64,000 nt of DNA from Trichomonas vaginalis G3 (GCF_026262505.1 NC_067203.1:2108001-2172000); one strand, 5' to 3'; shown: positions 10,524 to 20,750, counted from the first letter of the stretch. Notes: generated by a model from the letters alone, not told the origin. Program-made: numbers and translations.

Positions 10524-11051
10524 TCATTGCTTTATAACTCTCTTCCTTGATTTCTTTTTAGTTGCTTTCTTAACATCTGTCTCCAACTTGACTGTCTTTC
10601 TTCTTCGTCCGTAATGATACCAATTACTTCCACCAGTCAATGGGTCAAATGGTCTTTCGTAAGGGTTTCCATACATTCCATAGGGACCATACGGAAGAAC
10701 TACTGGTGGAGAAGAAACATTTTCTTTAGTTCCATCGAATATATTTAAATGCATTGTTTCACCTTTCATCTGGTCATTAAAGTCTTTTGCGTGTTTTGCA
10801 AACTCATCGTCCTTTCCTAAAGCATTTTCTGACTCAGTCGCAACCAAATTGGATGCTTTATTTATGAGCCCTATTTTATTTAATCTTAACTTCTTTGCAA
10901 CCCAGCCTCCAATCTTCCCTTTATTTGCATCTAATGTCTTCGAAACCCTTCCTCCACTCATTTTATTTACTGCGTCATAAGCTTCAAGTGCTTTTGCTCC
11001 AAATGCTAATGCTTTTGTTCCCATTGCGCCTAAAGCTGCCCAAGCTACCAT
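10524..11051 (-). CDS. Small structural-type protein with amphipathic N-terminus and basic C-terminus
   Basis: A 175-residue protein. Residues 1-35 are alanine- and glycine-rich and could form an amphipathic or membrane-active helix (WAALGAMGTKALAFGAKALEAY). The middle is charged, a proline/tyrosine/glycine-rich stretch follows at about 115-145 (LPYGPYGMYGNPYERPFD), and the end is highly basic (KKATKKKSRKRVIKQ). This layout recalls adenovirus pVI-like or core proteins and the small proteins at 53622 and 57112 in Polinton C, but it is resemblance of composition only. The ATG directly follows the stop of the upstream gene (TAAATG-like arrangement at 11051-11054). Confidence 0.6.
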   Translation of the reverse strand: MVAWAALGAMGTKALAFGAKALEAYDAVNKMSGGRVSKTLDANKGKIGGWVAKKLRLNKIGLINKASNLVATESENALGKDDEFAKHAKDFNDQMKGETMHLNIFDGTKENVSSPPVVLPYGPYGMYGNPYERPFDPLTGGSNWYHYGRRRKTVKLETDVKKATKKKSRKRVIKQ

Positions 11052-11276
11052 TTACACCATATTAAAATCATCTCTCTTCAATATTATCTCATAAAAGTTC
11101 TCGTTACTGGAGAAAGTCAATGAAACATAAGCGTTCTCACGGGCTTCGCCCTCACTACTTTGCGGTCTATCTAACTTCTTTCTTATCTCATCTATACGCT
11201 TCAAAATGTCTGAACAATTGCTAACATCTTCTACAACAGTTATTTCATCATGAATGACCTTCAAGAACAAGCTCAT
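11052..11276 (-). CDS. Hypothetical 74-residue Polinton protein
   Basis: A short frame between two minus-strand genes: its ATG at 11276 abuts the stop of the gene before it and its stop abuts the ATG of the gene after it, both as TAA-ATG junctions. The protein has a charged middle (RIDEIRKKLDRPQSSEGEARENA) and no known domain. The tight spacing argues that it is real and co-expressed with its neighbours. Confidence 0.5.
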   Translation of the reverse strand: MSLFLKVIHDEITVVEDVSNCSDILKRIDEIRKKLDRPQSSEGEARENAYVSLTFSSNENFYEIILKRDDFNMV

Positions 11277-12154
11277 TTAATATGCTATTAAAATCATCTC
11301 AATAATGAGTCCATCCTTTCCATCTTTAGGTAGCACAACATCTTTCATTGAAGAAGGTTCGACAAGTCTTATGTTAAACTTACTGACAAAGTTTGTTATA
11401 CTATAATGCTTCGGCGGCGAATACATATAGTTTGAAAGACATAATATAGATTCTTCAGCAAATTCACTTATACTGGATTTTATAACAATGTTCTCACGAG
11501 ACCAAACGCCACCAATTGACAATCTTGTAAGCAATCCTGCTGAACCTTCACTGTAAACGTCGATGGTAACATTCCACGAAGGTCATCTATTGACATCTTT
11601 GAGTCACTGAATTTAAATATTTTCTTAAAGCAATCGTCATTATCTAACCATGCAATAGCTTTGAAGTTTTCATTTGAATATACATCTGCTTCATTAAATG
11701 TAAATCCTGACTTCTTTGCAGAGATGACTTTAAAATCTATTGAGTTTGTTTCAAAATTATATGCTATGGTAACTTCTGAAGGTAATGGGTGTCCTTCCTA
11801 TAGTTGTTCTTTCACTACCGTTTGAAGCTTTGTGTTAAAAACTTTCATGTCATCTCCTGTATCTAAGTTCACATACACAGCAACAGGGAAACTATCTTGC
11901 TTCTTTGTTTCATCATTATATCTCAAAACATTAAAGTTCTTCAATAATATTGTTCTTCCTGCTGGAATACTTCGAACCTGTCTGATTTCAATAGCTTTCT
12001 CACCTCCTACATACTCTACCCAGTGTCTTGGATATTCATAAGTATACTGACTTTCTTGAATTTTGGTAGGTTTCATCATAACGTGTTCATAGTATATCTT
12101 TATACTCTTGTCAGTTAGACTCGGTGCTATGTTCTGAATATTTCTGACTTGCAT
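11277..12154 (-). pseudogene. YPxxW-type family protein 1 (conserved Polinton gene), broken
   Basis: This minus-strand gene of about 290 codons begins at ATG 12154 (MQVRNIQNIAPSL) and is broken in one or two places. It belongs to a family present four times in the window: here, 26742-27599, 53905-54719 and 58719-59518. Shared features are an N-terminal YPxxW motif (here YEYPRHWVEY), a following EIRQVR...NFNVLRYN block, and a C-terminal block of the type IVIKSSISEFAEESILCLSN. The family is unknown to me. Two copies per element and the position among capsid-module genes suggest a structural protein such as a minor capsid or vertex component. It is divergent from the ATPase with a 16-bp gap. Confidence 0.65.
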
Positions 12155-12170
12155 TTTTAATGGAGATAAA

Positions 12171-13058
12171 ATGAAGCATTTAATACATGACGTAGATGAA
12201 GACATGAATGAAACTACAGACAAACTTAACTCTTCTCTCATTCTTCCTTTCAGCAAAGATTATGAGTTCTGTTCAAATGGTGTGTATTTCTATTGTGGAA
12301 AGATGGGTTCAGGTAAGACATTTAACCTCATTCGTCATATACTCATAACAGAGCGTTTAGGAAACGACTCTTACTATGACCAAATCATTATATCAGCAAC
12401 TTCAGACTCTATGGACTCAACAGCGAAAACATTTATGAGTAAAGTTCAAGCATCTGTCGTTAAAGTTCCAGACAGTGAACTCATTGAATTTCTTCAACGT
12501 TACATTCGACGTAAGAGAAAATATTATGCTATTGTAGAGTTCATACAGTCAGGAATGCAAAAGACTTCAGAAGAGATGGAAAGAATTATTGACAAACACC
12601 ACTTACGTCAGTACTCAGGAGTTTACGATATGAAACGACTGACAAACTACATTCTATCAAAACTTTCAAAATACCCCTTCAAAAAGTATCCTTCAAACAC
12701 TCTGCTCGTTTGTGACGACTTCGCCGGAAAAGGTTTAGTGTCAAAGCCTGACTCACCATTAGCTAACATCATAACTAAAGTCAGACATTACCATTTAACT
12801 GTAGCAATACTTATGCAAACATGGCGTTTTCTTGCTTTAAACATAAAACGTCTCATAACTGACTTCGTTATCTTTCAAGGTTTCTCACGTTATGATATTG
12901 AACTCATTTGGAAACAGTCAGGTATAACATTACCTTTTGAAGAAATTTGGGAAGCATATAAGTCTCTCATCTCTCCTCGTTCATACCTTGAGATTCATAT
13001 CATGACTAATACCATTAAAGTCAAAAATATTCCATGGGAACGACCAACATTGTTTTAA
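12171..13058 (+). CDS. FtsK/HerA-type genome-packaging ATPase
   Basis: A 295-residue P-loop ATPase that in Polintons and related viruses would pump DNA into the capsid. Walker A is GKMGSGKT at residues 43-50 after a beta strand (GVYFYCG). Walker B is LLVCDD at 178-183. A following strand, AILMQTW (212-218), carries the glutamine expected as a sensor. Length and layout fit Polinton A32-like ATPases. The frame is intact. The start ATG lies in GGAGATAAAATG, 16 bp from the divergent YPxxW gene; its 3' end overlaps the convergent gene at 13055 by four bases. Confidence 0.88.
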   Translation: MKHLIHDVDEDMNETTDKLNSSLILPFSKDYEFCSNGVYFYCGKMGSGKTFNLIRHILITERLGNDSYYDQIIISATSDSMDSTAKTFMSKVQASVVKVPDSELIEFLQRYIRRKRKYYAIVEFIQSGMQKTSEEMERIIDKHHLRQYSGVYDMKRLTNYILSKLSKYPFKKYPSNTLLVCDDFAGKGLVSKPDSPLANIITKVRHYHLTVAILMQTWRFLALNIKRLITDFVIFQGFSRYDIELIWKQSGITLPFEEIWEAYKSLISPRSYLEIHIMTNTIKVKNIPWERPTLF

Positions 13059-13456
13059 AGTTTAACCTTCAATTGACTGATGGTAAACAAATTCCATGCA
13101 TCTCTGTCGCCATTTCTGTTAATATTTTTGCTGTCATTCATATCATCCACTTCCCCATCCGTTAGCTTTTGAGGATATGCGTTAGAATAGCTGTTCTTAA
13201 ATGAAGGCTTTTCACCTTTGAGAGCATAAACTCTATAACTTTCTGCATACTTTATGTTTGAACCTCCTGAGCCATCATTGACATAAATTTTTATAGGCTT
13301 CCACCCTTTGTTCATATTCCTGCTTCTTCCCTTTGCTCTTTTGTTCAGTAGTTCTACATCTTTATACACAGCTCCTGTCTCAGTGAATTCAACAATATTT
13401 TCATTCGTTAGCTTTACATTCAAACCCTTGTCGAGTATATTGTTCATTTCATACAT
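13055..13456 (-). CDS. Hypothetical Polinton protein, 133 residues
   Basis: A minus-strand frame convergent with and overlapping the ATPase stop by four bases. The ATG at 13456 (MYEMNNILDKGL) is preferred over farther upstream codons because it clears the divergent gene at 13482 and follows a TTTTTATTC..TATATG-like leader. The protein is polar, with a basic segment (NKRAKGRSRNMNKGWK) and an asparagine-rich C-terminal part. There is no recognisable domain. Confidence 0.55.
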   Translation of the reverse strand: MYEMNNILDKGLNVKLTNENIVEFTETGAVYKDVELLNKRAKGRSRNMNKGWKPIKIYVNDGSGGSNIKYAESYRVYALKGEKPSFKNSYSNAYPQKLTDGEVDDMNDSKNINRNGDRDAWNLFTISQLKVKL

Positions 13457-13481
13457 ATAAAAGGTTTTTATTCTATATGAA

Positions 13482-14096
13482 ATGAGAAGCAAATCCATCT
13501 TAGCTGGTGCCGTTAATGTTCCAATTGAACCAACATCAAATGTTGACTCACGAACGACAAACAATATTGTCATAAAGAACTATAGTTCAGAGTGTTTGAA
13601 AGAAAAAGAACCAGAGCTGAAATCCGTGAATTTAAACACAGCTTCAAACGCTAACGCTACATCAGATGTTAAGTTAGAGTATCCACCACTGGACCAAATT
13701 CTTTCAAGAGAAGCCAACGACAACCCTTACATAAATGTTCAAACAAATCCTTCAGATAACGTAGACCATTACCTTCTTCAGTTATACCAAACAATTTTAC
13801 TCAAAGACGATAAGAAGCTTTTGATAAATCTTATAAGTAAGAACCAAATAATTCTAACAAAGGAGGACCTTGAAAATGTTATATCACGAATAACAGGAAA
13901 GCAATGTGTCATTGACTATCTCGACCCTGAAATCGAATGCTGTGGTCAAACGCCAATATTCATGAAAATAGGTAACATCCGCATCATTGAAACACCAGGA
14001 ACTACAGGAGTTGAGTTTAAGTATAAATATTCGAACGAGTATACAAAACTATCTACTTACTATAAGCTTTGTTTGAAATATGTTTTAGTAAATTAA
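13482..14096 (+). CDS. Hypothetical Polinton protein, 204 residues
   Basis: An intact frame starting in TATGAAATG context. The first ~90 residues are polar and probably disordered; residues 95-204 look globular, with a helix-rich part (DHYLLQLYQTILLKDDKKLL) and a later beta-rich part containing CVIDYLDPEIECC. I do not recognise it. It sits between packaging and minor capsid genes in the morphogenesis module, so a structural or assembly role is plausible. Two hairpins lie just downstream at 14108-14140. Confidence 0.6.
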   Translation: MRSKSILAGAVNVPIEPTSNVDSRTTNNIVIKNYSSECLKEKEPELKSVNLNTASNANATSDVKLEYPPLDQILSREANDNPYINVQTNPSDNVDHYLLQLYQTILLKDDKKLLINLISKNQIILTKEDLENVISRITGKQCVIDYLDPEIECCGQTPIFMKIGNIRIIETPGTTGVEFKYKYSNEYTKLSTYYKLCLKYVLVN

Positions 14097-14107
14097 AGCA
14101 GTCAGGA

Positions 14108-14140
14108 GGGCTCTTTGAGCCCATCTTGGCGCTTTGCGCC
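14108..14140. terminator. Twin GC hairpins between convergent genes
   Basis: GGGCTCTTTGAGCCC (14108-14122) and GGCGCTTTGCGCC (14128-14140) are two perfect short hairpins with TTT loops, placed in the 59-bp gap between the convergent genes ending at 14096 and 14156. The position fits a bidirectional transcript-end signal; this is inference. Confidence 0.55.
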
Positions 14141-14155
14141 GTCAGTCAAAAAATT

Positions 14156-14398
14156 TCAAGTTAGCAATTTGTAATATCTATCCAAAACTTCTTCAACAGT
14201 ATCGAACTCATCTTCATAATGCAAACCTAATCTTATTGACTTGGTGCAGTTTTCACTAACACAATATTTTTCTGTTCTCTTGACTGACATAACTAACTCA
14301 TTTGTTTCATCAAACAGCAACAACCAAAGTTCATGACCTAATACATAACATTCATACTTTATATTTTTAGCTCTGAGTTCTCTTGTAAGCTGTTGCAT
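14156..14398 (-). CDS. Hypothetical 80-residue Polinton protein
   Basis: A small frame starting at ATG 14398 in an ATTAAATG context. It overlaps the last ~40 bases of the frame upstream. The protein is compact with a cysteine pair (YCVSENC) and an acidic end (EDEFDTVEEVLDRYY). No family is recognised. Confidence 0.5.
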   Translation of the reverse strand: MQQLTRELRAKNIKYECYVLGHELWLLLFDETNELVMSVKRTEKYCVSENCTKSIRLGLHYEDEFDTVEEVLDRYYKLLT

Positions 14399-15135
14399 TT
14401 AATATTTTCTAAAAAGTCAACTTCAACAGTCATTCGCACTGGTGCCTTCAGTTCTACAGGCTCTCCTTGAAAGTCAACAAGTCTGAATTGCATGTCTTTC
14501 AAATTATGAGGACTAATGCGAACCCATTTACCTAAATGAGTTGCTATGACAGGAACGTTTGGAATGAACATTGAATTGACTGCATAACAGAAGGATTTAT
14601 ATTCTACTGAACCTTTACTATTAACTCCTGAAATACCTGTGACATTAGCTATTTTAGACTCAATGTACAAACAATTACCATAACATACGTATGGAACAGA
14701 TTTCATCTCAATCGTTTTGTCAACACTTTTCAAAGGAAATGTCATATGGTATGCTCCCAAAAGAAGTTGTACTCTATGACTCATTCTTGGTATCTTAAAC
14801 TCCTTCGCATAACTGAACTTCAAAACTCCTGCAATAAGTTTAACATTCATTAAGTTTTCTTCGTTATCCTTGTTTATTGTAGTATTTATGAGAGCATTTA
14901 ACACTCCAGCTAATGTTTCCATCTTATATTCTACATTATTGTGAAATCTTATTTCGTGCTTCTTTCCATCTATTTCAAGCTCCATGAAATCTGTTTCATC
15001 TGTTATAACGAATGAAGCGATAGTATTGAAGTCAACCATTCTGAATGCAAGCGCCTCATTCTGTAGACCTAAGTTTGTTTGTAGCTTTACTGTCCCGTAT
15101 TCGTTTGGGTCTGTACTTTGCAAATAGAACAACAT
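14359..15135 (-). CDS. Candidate minor capsid (penton-like) protein
   Basis: About 258 residues from ATG 15135 (MLFYLQSTDPNEYG), chosen over an upstream frame start that would run into the divergent fibre gene; the start context is GAGAATAAAATG. The protein is beta-rich throughout with few charged repeats and ends in ISPHNLKDMQFRLVDFQGEP..., a pattern seen in penton or minor capsid proteins of Polintons. It lies beside the fibre gene with divergent starts 17 bp apart, which would suit a vertex protein that anchors a fibre. The assignment is inference from position, size and beta content; no single decisive motif is visible. Confidence 0.5.
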   Translation of the reverse strand: MLFYLQSTDPNEYGTVKLQTNLGLQNEALAFRMVDFNTIASFVITDETDFMELEIDGKKHEIRFHNNVEYKMETLAGVLNALINTTINKDNEENLMNVKLIAGVLKFSYAKEFKIPRMSHRVQLLLGAYHMTFPLKSVDKTIEMKSVPYVCYGNCLYIESKIANVTGISGVNSKGSVEYKSFCYAVNSMFIPNVPVIATHLGKWVRISPHNLKDMQFRLVDFQGEPVELKAPVRMTVEVDFLENIKCNSLQENSELKI

Positions 15136-15152
15136 TTTATTCTCATTAAAAT

Positions 15153-18140
15153 ATGAGTATAGCTGCATATGCGTATGAAGCTGACAGAGCTAAACGTTTA
15201 TATTTTGGTCAATACTCTCTCACACTTACTGACAAATATATTGTTATCAGTGATGGAAATACCGAGAAATACATAACATGGAAGGACTATGAAAAGTTTG
15301 ACCCTATTTTAACTCCATGTACTATGCCATTCATTGTAAATGGTGAAGTTGTCATGAAGAACGACACAACAGTATATAAGTCTGTATATGAAGCGTTAGA
15401 ATATATGTTGAATTATAATCCCGAAAGATTTGACCCAAGCACTACACCATGTGCAATGCCTTTTATTAAGGACGGTGAAATCGTAAGAGTTCCGGATTCA
15501 ACGGTTTACACAGCTGTTCAAAACAGTTTACAAAACATTTTAGCGAATATCTTTAATTCAGAAACTACAGAAATAAAATTACCATATATAACAGATGCTA
15601 AAGAAATTAAATCAAAAACGACAACATTATTTACGTCACTTAATGATTTAATGACTTATATCATTAATATTCCTGCACCAACTACAGCATTTGATCCAAA
15701 CTCGACGGTTTGCAGTGTACCTTTCATAAATGACAGTTCATTAATTACTTTAAGGGATTCGACAGTAAATGAATCATTAAAGGCGTCATTAATGAAAATC
15801 ATTGATTTTAATTCATTCACGAATACATATAATTCATTCATTAATGTTTCATATGCTTCTAAAGAAGGTGAGCCAAAAACTATCAATAAAGCGGTGTATG
15901 AAATAAAAGCATCAACGACGAAATTGAATTCGTTAACTTTTGACGGTGATAGTTTCGTTAATGACATAACATCGGGGAAAACAATTTTAACGAAAGAATA
16001 CTTAAAATCTCATGTTAGTGAGTTCGTTGAAATTGAAAAAGAAGGTGGAATTAAGTTCGATCCACTGAATTTCATTTTCAGCTTAGCGAATGCGGGTGTT
16101 AGTTTCGCTGAATGGACAACTATACAGAGTGAAATAAATGCAATATGGACGTTTTTGGGGTCAAAAGCGGGAATGGGTGAGCTTGTAAATGCTGCAAGAA
16201 CATTAGGTGAAACAGGAAATTTTGTAGATGGTTTTAAAAGACTTGTTTCAAATGTTTTAACAAACACAAAGAAATTATTTAGATATACCATACATAACGG
16301 TCAGATTTTCGAACAGATAGCAACAAACCCTCCGGTTATGGCTGCGTTGATGATGGTTAGAGATATAAAACCACGTAACGACGGGAACGAAGAACATGAA
16401 CAACAGGATACTGGTCGGGTTATTCGAGACATTAAAAACGTGTATCCTGAAGTTATTGATTTATTTAGAGGAGTTAATGATTCAATTTCAAAACATTCTA
16501 TAACCCTCGATGAAGAGAATAAATTAACAGATTATATATTCGTCATTATTGCAGAATTAATGAAGAGAATAAATGAAAAAGGAATTGGTGATATCATTAA
16601 TGTCAGCGATGTAATGATGAAAAGAAATTTTGACTCATTATTTACAAAACCGAAAACAGAATATAGTCTTTATGACGTAATTACCGAATTAATGAAAAAG
16701 ATTAATGATAATAAGAGTTCTGGCGGAAGAGTTGAATTAGAAGTGAATGATGTTAATGAGAAATTAGCCGAAAAAGCAGACAAAAATGAGCTTTTAGCTC
16801 TGAGTGATAAAGTCAAGAACCACGTTCATTATATAACTTCAGACGAACAGATTATAACGGACTACCATGGATATTTAACACGAAGTGATGAAGCGAAGAC
16901 AAAAATGTTAAATGAAAGAAGATATAAATACATTCGTGCTAAAGGTTATGACATAAGCTGTACTGTACAGTATGACACGGGTAAAGCACCAGAAGCATTT
17001 GTTATAACGATGAAATTTATGCCTCTACTTTCTGTTAAAGGTGTATTAGTTGAACCAAGATTTACTTTGAGAGTTAAGGCAAAAATAACGTTTGAAGATG
17101 CTATTAAAAGTAAAGCTGACAAAGTTGAACTCGAAGCAATGAACAAAGTTTTGAAATCTCATAAACACAACATCTCCGATATAAATGAACTTCAAGCTAC
17201 ATTAGACAGTAAAGCCGACAAGAACCATACACATAAATCCTTCACTACTGTTAGAGCAGACGACATAATATTGAACTATACCCTTGGTTCAAGTGCACCT
17301 TTAGAGAATCCAAGTACAAGCGTAAAAGATACACTAAACTCCTTAAATAGTAAATGTATGAACATTGAAGGTCATGTCAGAAACTTTGAAACACATGAAC
17401 TACCAGCAATGTTAGATAAAAAAGCAGATAAAACTTATGTGGATGCAGAACTAACAAAGAAATTTTCGAAACCAGATACAATGACATTTACAACAGAAAT
17501 TATAAATGGTGAACCAGCAACTCCATTTGAATTTGTTAGAGGTCTTCAACCAGATACTTTTGAATTTTTCTTGGATAATTCTATTGAACTAACATTACAT
17601 TATAAAAGTGGAACAAATGCAACATTTCATCCGGGAGATACATTCCAAATGGTATTTAATGACATAAGTTCTTTAGAATATGTTTATAGAGTTATGAGCA
17701 TATATGATTTAATATATCCTATAGGAGCTGTTTATACGTCTATGAATCCAATAAATCCAAACACTTTATTTGGTGGTAGATGGTATGAAATAGTTGACAG
17801 TTTTCCATTCTACACTAATACGCAGTCAATGAAGATGGGAGGTTCAAAGAAAATAGGTATTGAAAACCTTCCTTCACATATGCATAGGTTCAGTGGAAGA
17901 ACATCTGTGGAAGGAAACCATTCACATTCAATAACAAAAAGAGGTTATATAAATCTTGCAGCGGGTTCGGATAGATGGGGAATGAATAGATATGATATCT
18001 CAGATGACCCCAAAGATGTTAGCACAGGTATTTTCTGTGGAACTGCAGGAAATCATACACATGTTGTAGCTGGTATTACAGACCCAGCAGGTAATGGAAA
18101 AGATTATATGATATAACAATGCACGCTTGGATACGAGTTG
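15153..18140 (+). CDS. Giant fibre protein with phage tail-collar C-terminus
   Basis: About 987 residues. Near the N-terminus a ~50-residue unit of the type FDP..TPC.MPFI..GE is repeated about four times (residues ~45-235). The middle holds coiled-coil units of the type KADKxYVDxxLxxK and NHTHKSFTTV. The C-terminal ~150 residues (YPIGAVYTSMNP ... FGGRWYEI ... GGSKKIGIENLPSHMHRF ... GNHTHVV) are a phage tail-fibre collar/baseplate domain with paired histidines, as in Microviridae-unrelated tail fibres of T4-like phages and some giant viruses. A trimeric receptor-binding fibre is the natural reading. The extreme C-terminus appears altered relative to the copy in Polinton C. A second such protein lies at 54738-56144. 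Confidence 0.8.
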
Positions 18141-18164
18141 GTTAAACTCTTTAACTTTACATAA

Positions 18165-19248
18165 ATGAGCTTGAAAGAAGTATTCGAACAACATCCATGG
18201 AGGTCATTTAAGAAGTTCAATGAAGCAGCAAAAAGTTGGGGATTTACTAACAGAGCTGAAGTGAAAAAGTTCTTTGACAAAAATGTTGTACATCAAACAA
18301 AAATAAACCCTTACGACTACTTTTTACCAATTTACTCCAACACTCCTGACGCATACCAATTTGACACTCTCATTCAAAGCAGAAAAGGAGGACATAAACC
18401 ATTCCTTCTTCATTAATGTTAACACTCGCAAAGCTTTTGCGTATATAATGAGGAATAAAGGAACTCGTGAAGTGTTAAGAGTTTTACAAAAGTTTGTAGC
18501 AGAACATAGCCCAAGTACTTTAACATCAGACCAAGACAGTGCATACCTCAGCAATGAAATCACAGATTTTCTCATTAAGCATAACATAACTCACTACACT
18601 ACTGAAGACCATAACCATAACATACTCGGCATCATAAACCGCTTCATAAGAACGCTCAGAGATTTAAATCAAGAGCGAGACTTTACCGAAGAAACAATGA
18701 AACATTTTCTCGAAGTATATAATTCCTCAACACATTCTACAACAGGACATACACCAAATTCAATGACACAACAACAAGAAGAAAAGTATATACAAAAGAA
18801 ACGAAGTCAAACACAAAATATCAGAAATTCAACACAATTTACCCTCATTCCTGGTACAAAAGTTCGTGTAGTTCTTGACGACAAACCATTGACAAAGAAA
18901 CGTTTAAGGTTAAGTCGAAATTATTATATCGTAGACTCTACGCAAGGTAATGGATATCTTATAAAAGCTGCTGACGACTCCATAGCGTTTTACCCTCGTC
19001 ATAAATTAGTCGAAAGTAGTAATGGCAAACTTGCTGAAACCATTGACGAAGCAAAGCGAGGAGTGGTTATTGAAATACTTGGCTATAACACAAACGATGA
19101 CACTTATAAAGTAAGATATGAAGGAGGCGTTGAAGATGTTATACCATCTAAGAACTTGAGAGAGTCGAAGCCAACACATCTGGGACCATTAGAGCGGGAG
19201 TACTGGAAATACAAAAATATGCCAGAAAGAATAAGAAAATTCTTCTAA
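18165..19248 (+). pseudogene. Polinton retroviral-type integrase, broken (element B)
   Basis: The integrase would cut and join the element ends into host DNA. An N-terminal helical part (MSLKEVFEQHPWRSFKKFNEAA) leads to an RNase H-fold core with the second-aspartate motif LTSDQDSAYL and DHNHNILGIINRFIRTLRDL. The third acidic residue is not in the usual place in this last motif, and the Polinton C copy shows DQNHSALGVIDG. The C-terminal ~60 residues (VVIEILGYNTNDDTYKVRYE ... VIPSKNL) look like a chromodomain-type fold. The gene is broken once. The start has an ACATAAATG context. Confidence 0.8.
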
Positions 19249-19288
19249 ACTTTTTCATTAGATGTAAATCAGACAAAAATATATTTTA

Positions 19289-19358
19289 GGTGAAGAGGTG
19301 AGATTTCACCTAATTTCTCACCTCCTTTTTCACCTGTTTTCTCACCTGTTTTCTCACC
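19289..19358. promoter_or_regulatory. GGTGAGAT-TCACC palindrome block with TTTTCTCACCT repeats
   Basis: Downstream of the integrase lies GGTGAAGAGGTGAGATTTCACC followed by four ~12-bp repeats of the type TTTTCTCACCTG. It is the same family as the blocks at 10469, 20417, 20598, 30767, 61208, 62293 and 62455. Confidence 0.5.
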
Positions 19359-19421
19359 GCTTAGCGGCTCAGATTGCTTTTGCTTTCTCGTGAATTTTCA
19401 TGAATTTCCTTAAGATAGAAA

Positions 19422-19470
19422 AAATAAAGTTAGTTTTATTTTTATTTATTTTTTTATCTTGTATGTAAAG
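19422..19470 (+). promoter_or_regulatory. Early-type leader AAATAAAGTTAGTTTTATT...GTATGTAAAG
   Basis: AAATAAAGTTAGTTTTATT, a T-rich run and GTATGTAAAG precede the ATG at 19473. The same composite leader precedes genes at 21455, 61342 and 63331, with shorter forms at 20756 and 60874, so it is a shared promoter/leader. Confidence 0.65.
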
Positions 19471-19472
19471 AT

Positions 19473-20409
19473 ATGATTTCAACAATAGGTTCTACAACAA
19501 TTCAAACAACTACAGCACCAAACTCGCTAGTCATGAATCCTACATCTATGTTGGTAGAGATGAAAAGCTTCATTCCTTCTTCATATACTTTTGAGACAGA
19601 AATACAAAGAATTAAGCAAGAACTTTTAACAAGTAATTTAGACTGTAGTGCGAAAGATGAAACAAATGAACAGTATCTTTATGACATGCAGGACATTATT
19701 GACCATTTACCCAAATTGCCTGAAATCCAACAACAAAAGCTCACTATTCATGAATTCGATGAAATAGAAGTGAAACCAACTGACTCAGTAGAAATAAAGA
19801 AGTTCATACGTAAAGTAAACTATGAGTTTCTAGGATATCATTGCAACCATAAAGTTATGAACAAAGATTGCGACATGGTTTATAAAAACATTTCTGACAT
19901 ATATAAATCTGAGGAGTTTAAGACGATAACTTTGTTTCATTAGTTGCTGAATGTGTGTGGCAGATAAGAGATAAAGATAAAAGATGTAAAATATGGAATG
20001 GACAAATAAAACCAACAACTTTTGAGTTAAAGAAAACCATTGACGCCTTAGTTGTTCTAGCAGGTCAAATTTCAATGTATAACGCAAAAATGAATCCGCA
20101 ATGTTCAAAATGTAAAGCAGCAATGAGGAAATATAACTACTCACTAAAAGAGATAGAACGTATGAGAAACGACTATGCTGACTTAAAGAAAGAAGTAGAG
20201 AAACCAGCAGAAGATAAAATGGACATGTTAGCATTTCTGAACAAAAACTATCCAACAGCTGACGATTTCCTTCTATCTGACGTCAAGAAGAGTATAAAGA
20301 AACTTTCGGCATTGTTAAAACTTTTGACATACTGACAGAAGAAATAGAAGCTACGAAATTGTTTAGAATTTCAAATATACATCGTACAATTCATGTAAAA
20401 CGCTTATAA
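19473..20409 (+). pseudogene. Early-module protein paralogue (broken copy of the 61342 gene)
   Basis: Very similar along its length to the intact 313-residue gene at 61342-62283, but broken about once or twice. The protein starts MISTIGSTTIQTTTAPNS and is helical and charged, with a conserved cysteine block (MNPQCSKCKAAMRKYNY) that may bind zinc. I know no domain for it. It shares its leader with the KilA-N genes, which suggests an early regulatory or replication role. Confidence 0.7.
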
Positions 20410-20750
20410 AATAACTGGGGTGAAAAATTAGGTGAGAAAACTGGTGAAATCTCACCTCTTCACCTAAAATATATTTTTATTGAATTCAGCAACAAAATTC
20501 TGAGTAAAATAATTTTTAGGGCATGTGTCAAACCGTTGAGTTTTCACAAAATTTAAAAAATAACGTTTACCATGTAAAACGCTTATAAAATAACTGGGTG
20601 AAAAATTAGGTGAGAAAAGAGGTGAGATCTCACCTCTTCACCTAAAATATATTTTTATTGAATTCAGCAACAAAAATCATGAATTTTCCTTAAGATAAAA
20701 AAATAACGCTAATTTTTTTCTAAGAAAAATTTTTATTTTGTATGTAAAGA
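20410..20750 (+). repeat. Tandemly duplicated gene-3'-end module
   Basis: A ~180-bp unit is duplicated: CATGTAAAACGCTTATAAAA, a GGTGA hairpin and TTATTGAATTCAGCAACAAAA occur at about 20392-20500 and 20571-20680. The linker contains GTGTCAAACCGTT, a 13-mer that also lies in the TIRs. The same module in the same order follows the paralogous gene at 62284-62520, and part of it follows the gene ending at 63942. It is probably a 3'-end/terminator cassette. Confidence 0.6.

Larger units (their letters stand above)
9291..10548 (+). repeat. Polinton B terminal inverted repeat, left
   Basis: Reads as the reverse complement of 30735-31980. By eye I see about one base difference and one extra ~12 bp unit (TTTTTTCACCTC) here. 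It contains two complete small genes and arrays of CACTAACG. Its inner edge overlaps the last codons of the gene at 10524-11051. Confidence 0.9.
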
